DNA of 25,374 nt. It comes from Pelomyxa schiedti (Eukaryota; Evosea; Pelobiontida; Pelomyxidae). The stretch spans positions 1 through 25,374 of the forward strand of contig JAHLWZ010001049.1 of assembly GCA_020536535.1 (NCBI GenBank). The letters are read 5' to 3'. Positions 19,187 through 25,374 of the stretch are shown here, in pieces; within the stretch, counting starts at the first letter, position 1, and each line of letters opens with the position of its first letter. Below the pieces are notes generated by a model. It was given only the letters and a program-made list of their open reading frames with translations. It made no database searches and was not told the origin of the DNA. The translations under genes were made by a program, and so were the position numbers.

Positions 19187-22100
19187 ATGGAACAAATACT
19201 CGAGGCAATAGCCGACAATGTATCCAATTTGATGATGGCTGCTTCGAAAGCAGGTCTCGTTTGCATTCTCTGTCGCCTCTTTTTTTTTTTTCTTTTTGCA
19301 AATTGTCGTTGGTTGTGTGTTTTTCTTTTCTTTCCCTCTTGATTGATAGTATCCACAAATATCTCCGTCGAAAAAGGGGGTGGAGTTGTATTTGGCAACA
19401 TGGTACCAGCCGCTCAGCTGATCAAAAACACCGTGGATGGGATATGCACTGCCGCCACAGAGTCTCCTGCCCTGTTATCTGTGCCAGAGATAAAGGTACT
19501 TAGTAGGAGAGATACTTTGGAGTAACATAGGAAATTTCTAAGTCTAGGATGGCTGAAGAAGCTGCGGAGCTTAGGGGAGCAACTCAGTCCCTGTTGACTT
19601 GCACGTCAAAAGCACGAGATTGTACTGGAAGGTATTTCTTTCCCAGAACTGCAAATGATCTATTAACCGTGTATTAATTACTGTTGGCTTTGTTCAGTGC
19701 TCAACAAGAAGCGCAGCAGGGAGCAATTACGGCAGCTAAAACTGTTTTACAGAGGGTTGTGAACCTCGTTCTCACTGAGGATTACTACAATATTCTTCAG
19801 TTCGTGGAAGTTGCCAAGTGTTCAGCTGAAGCCTCTAAGTATGTTAAGAGATTTACCCAGGTGGAATAATACGTGAATAGGAAACTCAGCACTGCCAATA
19901 CACTGCAGCATCTAGTTCCTCATGTATCGGCCTGTAATGACCAACACATCGAATTGATCAAGGCAATGGCTTCAAGAAAAGCCTTAACCCAGTCCTCTTC
20001 CTATCAAGCTACCTTTGATGAATGTATAGAAGATTTGAAAGTTGCTGAACCTAAACACATTGAGTGTGTGTGATTTTATAATTGCCAGCGTTTCTTGACT
20101 ATTTCATCCAGGTGTCCATGCAGCCATTAATAATCCCAGCACGGACTCTACAGCTGCAGCAGAGAACGCTCTTCAGGGTGTGATAACAGTGATTGATAGA
20201 GTGATCTATTTGGTCAAAGACATCGCAGCTTCGAATCAGAATTTCATCGAAGGGGCCATGGCAGATCGACCAATTACAACTGTTAGAGAAGACGACCTGG
20301 AAAAAGTAAACCGATGTTCATCTAGAATTCATATCTAAGTGCATGAAGAAAGTCTCAGAGTTTGTAACCAGTCTCGGTTCTGTAGTTCCAGCAATAAGGA
20401 GCCACGATCACACTGCTGCAGCAAAAGAAGTAGTTCTCCACGCAAATCAAGTAACTGAAATTGGCTCCCCAACTTTTACTGATAGCAAATCTTTGGTGTC
20501 GAGGTTGCTGCAGCTCTCAGAGCTGTGGCGGATGAGTGCACTGATCCTACAAGAAAAGCATTGATTGAGGCGTCACTTCCCCAGATTCAACAAAAAACCG
20601 CAAAAGTTCTAGCAGCCATGAAGAATGTTGTCGAACACCCAAATGGTTATCTTTCCCAAATTTTTCCCTGTATGATGTTGTATCAAGATCCGGCTGCTGC
20701 GAAAGAACTTGAGGATGTACTTCAAAATCTCAAGCAAACACTGGTAACCTTTTAACTATGGAACCTTATGGTAATATTTTTTAGCGGGCAGTCACTGCTT
20801 TTGCAACAGGGAGCCTAACAGATATAGCTGCAGTCACTGGCGTATCTGCTTTAGAAGTAATGCAAGACCTGAAAAAGTTTGTACAAATAAAAGAAAAAGT
20901 AATTTTCGACAAATGAAATACTAAAAACGGTAATAAACCAAAGGAGTATAGAAATTACTGATGGGGCTTCAGCTCAACGAGCACAGGGCATTCTGGCAAC
21001 AGGCCTAGAGGCACACATTGCTGCTGCAAGTATTCGAGCTTCCATAGATTCTTGAGAGCTAAAATCAAATAGGAGCACTTCTTGAAACTACAACTGATCC
21101 CGTGCACCGTGCCCAAATAGAGGAAGCAATTCACAAGTTGGAAAATATCAAACCAAAGCTGTTGGTTGCAGCTCAGTATGCCATTGGTATAGAATACCAC
21201 AACATTTTATTATGTAACTCCGCTTTAGACCACCCCAATGACATGGAGGCACGACCAGTTCTTGATAATTTGATCAATCAAGCAAGGCAAGCAATTATGG
21301 TTATCTCTGGTCCCAGTAAGGTAAGTCAACAATAAGAAGAATGAGATAGCACCAACTTTTACAGGTGGCTGATGCACACTTCAATGGGAGAGCCATAGAA
21401 GAATTAGATGAAATTATCGCCTCTCTTCAGAGAGATGACAAAAACACTGAAAGAGATTGCGTTGCACATGCCAAGAAATATGGTATAGAAAGCCGATTTC
21501 ACTCTTTTGTTAACTTTCAAAGCCGCTGCATTGCAAGCCCAGATAGCCGTTGCCAATGAGGCCCTTGCGAATGTAACAGACCCAAGACGCCGAGAATTAA
21601 TTCAATCTGCCATAGTCGAAGAACAGTAAGATTCTATGCTTGTTCCTTCCTATCCTACTTAATATGTAATAATCTCTAGAGCAACTTTGGGTAAAATACT
21701 TGAGCTCACTAAAGTATGCCTTGCTGACCCAAGAAATACTGCAAAACTCGTTCAACTTCAAGAGATGGTAGCCACCGCCAAGCAGTCTTCAAACAAACTT
21801 GTTACCCTTCTCAAGTGTGGAAACTTTTTGAGATTCGATCGATTCAATTGTGTAGGCCAACTGCGGAAGAGACAGCAGCATCCAGAGAAAAGGAAAAGAA
21901 TCGTCTGCGTGAAACTCAGGAAAGAGAGCAAGCTGCTGCTCAACATGCAGCCCAACAAGCTGCACTTCAAGTGCACCATACCACAGCTGTGAGTAAAATT
22001 TGTGGCTTGTAGTAACTTACGAAGGCGATAGGCACATACCGGAGAACGGGTTTCCACACCCATTATAGTTGAGGGTCCGAAACAGCCTCAGATATTTGCA

Positions 22101-22777
22101 GCAGCACTCAAACTTGATGGAGATATCCCAGCTGCTCCAAATAATTCCAGTTCCGAAAGTGGCACTCCACAAGGAAAACTTCTAACATCCAGCCATGGAA
22201 TTGCCCAAGTGTGTCACACCTCCAATACCAGATTACTCTGGTTGATGCCTAACCAAAAAAAAAAAGGTTATGGCTAAGCTCTCAGCATTATCAGTGTCAG
22301 GTGACATCCAAGGAATGATAACAGCTTCAAAACAGATATCAACTATGGTAGCAGATGTTATCACACAAGCTAATAAGATTGCAGGTGCCAATTTACCAGA
22401 GGTTTCCACCTTTTTCTAACTTAGTATTAAGATACTTGCAATGATCCCCGTGTCAAGGCTGATTGTCTCACTTTTTCACAAGCATGTCAGAATTTCGGAA
22501 TTCAATTGAAGATTATGTCCGCGGTCAAAGCAGCTTCCAAAGAGGTCCTCCTTTTCCTGGTTTTTGCAAATCCCAAATCTGAGACTTAAATGTATAGAAC
22601 GATCCTACGGCGGAAGATCAGCTTATTGCCGCAGCCACAGGTTTATCAAACATGGTTATCAAAACTGTGAAAGCTTGTGAAACAGCACAACTTTTGGCAT
22701 CACACCCAAAGGGAACAACCTCCAAGTATGTATCTGACTTGGCTCCCACAGCACTAACTAAGAGTCACACGAACTAG
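19187..22777 (+). CDS. Vinculin / alpha-catenin family protein
   Basis: About 21 small exons give ~865 residues of almost wholly helical, Ala-rich sequence. The start MEQILEAIADNVSNLM and the next ~200 residues follow the order of the vinculin head (ILEPVAQQIS-like start, paired four-helix bundles). Mid-protein bundles carry the DP-containing turns seen in this family (DPTRKALIEASLPQ, DPVHRAQIEEAIHKLENI). A Glu/Arg/Gln-rich linker (~22,000) precedes a tail, NDPRVKADCLTFSQACQ, GIQLKIMSAVKAAS, DPTAEDQLIAAATGLSNMV, that parallels the vinculin tail and alpha-catenin C-terminus. These tails bind F-actin. Size is nearer alpha-catenin (~900) than vinculin (~1,066). The exon junction near 20,899-20,951 does not close in frame with a GT-AG intron. 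The last intron is also open to alternatives, so the stop at 22777 is provisional. Confidence 0.78.
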
Positions 22778-22966
22778 ATCCAAACCAGCCACAACAAGCA
22801 CAAATCAGCGGAGATCTTGAAAGCCGGCCACAAGGCACACACCTACCCTGTCATCTTTTCTGTATTTCCTCAAAAACCGGGTGACTTGGAAAAAAAAATC
22901 GCTCGTTTCAGAATACTGACATTCGTTCGCAAACAACAAACAGATAAAACAAAAAACGAAGGCGAG

Positions 22967-24383
22967 ATGAGATCTAATACGCCAGGGATGATGGGGTCGC
23001 AGCACGGTCCGGCGACAATGCATAACTCACAAATAAGATCTCCCACAGGTCCCCCTCCTCCTTCCATGGTCTTATCGCAACAACACGCACTCGGCGGTCC
23101 CGCAATCGCGCCCGCGTCCGCGGCGCCTCCTCCTTCTTCCGCGACATCCCCGCCTTCCGTGCAAGCGCAAATGCCGCCGACGATGGGAGCTGGCCCAATT
23201 CAGCCCCCGGTTTCGCCGATCAGCGTCGTGCACCCGTTGGTTCCCCCGCCAAACGAGGGGTATTTTCCGCTCCCACCGCCGTCGCCAACTGACCCTCCGC
23301 GATTCGCTTCAATCGAGCACCTTTTGGCGCCGTTTTTCCCGCAGGATTTGTTGGACCCCACCACTAACCACGTTTTGAGGTATGGGCTTTTCTTTTTGTT
23401 TGTTTGTTTGTTGTAGCTAATTGTATGGTTTTTCCATTTATCGCTGGCTAACATGTTGCTATTTCGAAGGGATCCTGTTGTTACCGGTAGTGGAAAGTAC
23501 TCACTGGCAACTTTGCAGCAGAGGAAGGTCGACCCTGTGACGGGGCGTCCACTGCCACAAACGCTGACGGTGGTTGCTCAATTACAAGTCGAAATAGACA
23601 ATAGAATGGATGACCTCTTACAGATATTCATCTCAACTGTGGGTGTGTCTTTTAGTTTTAGTTAAATACTGATGTGAGCAGGCACTGACCTTTTTTGCCC
23701 TCCCCAAAGGCCGACACAGAGATGCCCTCCTCTCTGCCGAATATTCTGCGACTGGCTGAGCTCGTTCGTGATAGACAAACAAGCCCTGCATGTGTTAAAC
23801 TCTGCAGAAGCATAATCAACCTTCTAGTGAGGCATTCCTCGTTCCTGTCTCTTGGCAGCTGGCCTGCAGGCTATATTCTATCTATTATCCAGATTGCCAG
23901 TCACCCAACAGTCGCGGGTTGGTATACTCTTTCCATTGCCACAAACTCTTACTCAAACTCAGAGGTTGGTTTTGTTCATTGGATTTTGAGTGCATGTGGT
24001 GAGAATAGTCGCATCATCCATATGCTTTCACCGGCACAGGTCTCCAATCTACTCTCCTTAGAGTGGTATGCCACAACACGCGAAAAAAGACTGCTTATGA
24101 GTGGTACAATGCTTGCCATGTTTCCCGAGAAGCAGCAAGACATCGTTAGGCTTATTGCGTGTAAATCGAGAGCAGCTGCTATTGCTCTGGCCAGAGCTCA
24201 CCCAAACCAACAGGACAGGACTTTCTTGTGTAGCACCCTTGGAGAACAGGTACCATTAGTTTGCACCATTTTACTTTCACTTAGCACAAGTAAAAGGTAC
24301 CGGGACCTCTTTTTGCTGTTTGTCCCCTTTGTGAAGTAACTTTGAACCCTAACGCCTGGCAATCACACATGGAAGCACACTAG
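22967..24383 (+). CDS. U-box protein with C-terminal C2H2 zinc finger
   Basis: Four exons (22967-23379, 23470-23638, 23710-24249, 24297-24383) give 402 residues in phase. Residues 1-120 are Pro/Ser/Met-rich. Residues ~128-190 form a U-box: DLLDPTTNHVLRDPVVTGSG, then KVDPVTGRPLP and a terminal helix. Residues ~195-373 are helical with no family I recognise. The last exon encodes CPLCEVTLNPNAWQSHMEAH, a C-x2-C-x11-H-x3-H finger, then TAG. U-boxes bind E2 enzymes, so an E3 or E4 ligase is inferred. Reading through the last intron gives a hydrophobic tail ending at 24339 instead; I prefer the spliced form because it yields a recognisable finger. The in-frame codon at 22817 is TTG, so the ATG at 22967 was chosen. 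Confidence 0.75.
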
Positions 24384-24543
24384 CTCTTACATCCAAGTAC
24401 ATTGGGTGAGGAGGTGTCAGTGACAGTAAACAGAAAAAAAAATTGCTGGTTGTGTATCAAGTACACATGTACAGGATTTTATTGGTAGTATTTACCTCTA
24501 GAAATATACAGTAAAACGAGGAGCAGTAATGCCCGCCGTTCCA

Positions 24544-25351
24544 TCAGAATGTAGTCCAGAAGAAGCAAAAACAAGTCGAAAGCATAAATGCCAGTATATA
24601 AACGGGTACAAATACAACAGCCCAAGTGTAGTCCCTGACGCTGTCCATTACAACAGAAACCAGGTAGAAAAAAACTCCAAGTACAGGTGCCACAAAGCTT
24701 CCAAAAAGAGTCCACATAATACAAAACATTGCCTCGTCATACTCGATCCTAAGCCGTTCCAAAAAATTGGCAAAACTACACAACAGTGAAAATGGAAAGG
24801 CATACGAATTCTTGAATATTATGGTGCTTCCTAGAAAATAGACCATTGGTGTAATCCAATCCAGGCCCATAAGAAATAGCAAAGGTGAAACAACAAATCT
24901 CCATGATAAATAACGGGGATTTGCAAGCTTCCATGACAGTAAAAACAGAAATATGGATATGAATGCAGATCCGTCGGCGAAACATATTTTTAGCACAAAG
25001 CGAATATTCTCGCTCACAATAAAATGACGGTGCCTCATTGCTATTGTTCCAGCCAAATACATGTACAGTGACACCAGTTGCAAAGGTATTGGCAGCATCC
25101 AACAAGGAATAAGCTCTCCCTCAGAGACAACAAAGATCAGAAGAATCACAAAAAAAGGTAGAAAGCTGGCAACCCCACATAAAGTGAGGAGTTTTCGCAG
25201 GGCTCGACTGCACGTGAGTCGTCCGTTGGTGAAAAAATTGACAGTCGATCGGAAGCAAATGAGATCAGCAAACAAAGGCACAGCACATTTGGCAAGGCCT
25301 CTGGACTCATAATGGAGTTCAGCGTCCTCATGACCAAATTTATACAAGTAC
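24544..25351 (-). CDS. Multipass membrane protein, 5' end beyond window
   Basis: The last exon (minus strand, 25351 down to a stop at 24544) encodes ~268 residues. It follows an acceptor, TTATTTTACAG, at 25352 onward; the rest of the gene lies to the right of the window. It starts YLYKFGHEDAELHYESRG and then has about seven or eight hydrophobic stretches long enough to span a membrane, with short charged loops. The C-terminal segment (WAVVFVPVYILAFML) weakly recalls the repeated FVPLW segments of TMEM185-type proteins, but I would not assign a family. It converges on the U-box gene with 160 bases between them. It has no recognisable catalytic or transporter motif. Confidence 0.6.
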
Positions 25352-25374
25352 CTGTAAAATAACTTGAAAGGAAT

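Noticed and set aside
22817-22966. N-terminal extension of the U-box gene
   Set aside because: The in-frame codon at 22817 is TTG, not ATG, and the added residues show no domain. The first ATG in frame is 22967.
1-25374. tRNA, rRNA or bacterial operon features
   Set aside because: I found no tRNA-like cloverleaf or B-box in the gaps I read, no rRNA similarity, and spliced eukaryotic genes throughout.

Overview
The window is nuclear DNA of a unicellular eukaryote. Genes are dense (intergenic gaps mostly 90-320 bases) and most are cut by many tiny GT-AG introns (24-96 nt, typically 40-54). Proteins are rich in Pro/Gln/Thr. A vinculin/alpha-catenin family gene, a paracaspase and a BRD8-type NuA4 subunit suggest a protist on the amoebozoan/obazoan (Amorphea) side of the tree. 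I cannot name the species. Gene models were built by hand: I required reading frame to be conserved across every intron, and the LRR-pseudokinase, paracaspase, BRD8-like and U-box models close perfectly.

Layout. 1-1573 is a rearranged, Thr/Pro/Gln-rich stretch with a direct repeat, an inverted repeat and a central hairpin, likely a fold-back duplication or an assembly or amplification chimera. 1574-2530 has no gene I can support but carries a perfect 26-bp inverted repeat (1695-1815). 2531-2870 may be the 3' end of a plus-strand gene. 2957-9439 (+) is a 32-exon gene for a ~1,677-residue protein: leucine-rich repeats, an eight-member array of paxillin-like LD motifs, a TKL-type pseudokinase and armadillo-like repeats. 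9756-10808 (+) is an intronless protein with zinc fingers at both ends. 14359-10992 (-) is a WD40-paracaspase fusion. 14537-19004 (+) is a BRD8-like bromodomain protein, divergently paired with the paracaspase. 19187-22777 (+) is a vinculin/alpha-catenin family protein. 22967-24383 (+) is a U-box protein ending in a C2H2 finger. 25351-24544 (-) is the 3' part of a multipass membrane protein.

How they might relate. Eukaryotic neighbours need not share a pathway. Still, a vinculin-family protein and a protein packed with LD motifs lie about 10 kb apart, and LD motifs are known ligands of vinculin-tail, FAT and talin helical bundles. The LRR-LD-pseudokinase-ARM protein is therefore the best candidate here for an undescribed adhesion or cytoskeleton scaffold. 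Two RING/U-box ubiquitin-ligase candidates and a chromatin (NuA4-type) subunit make up the rest.
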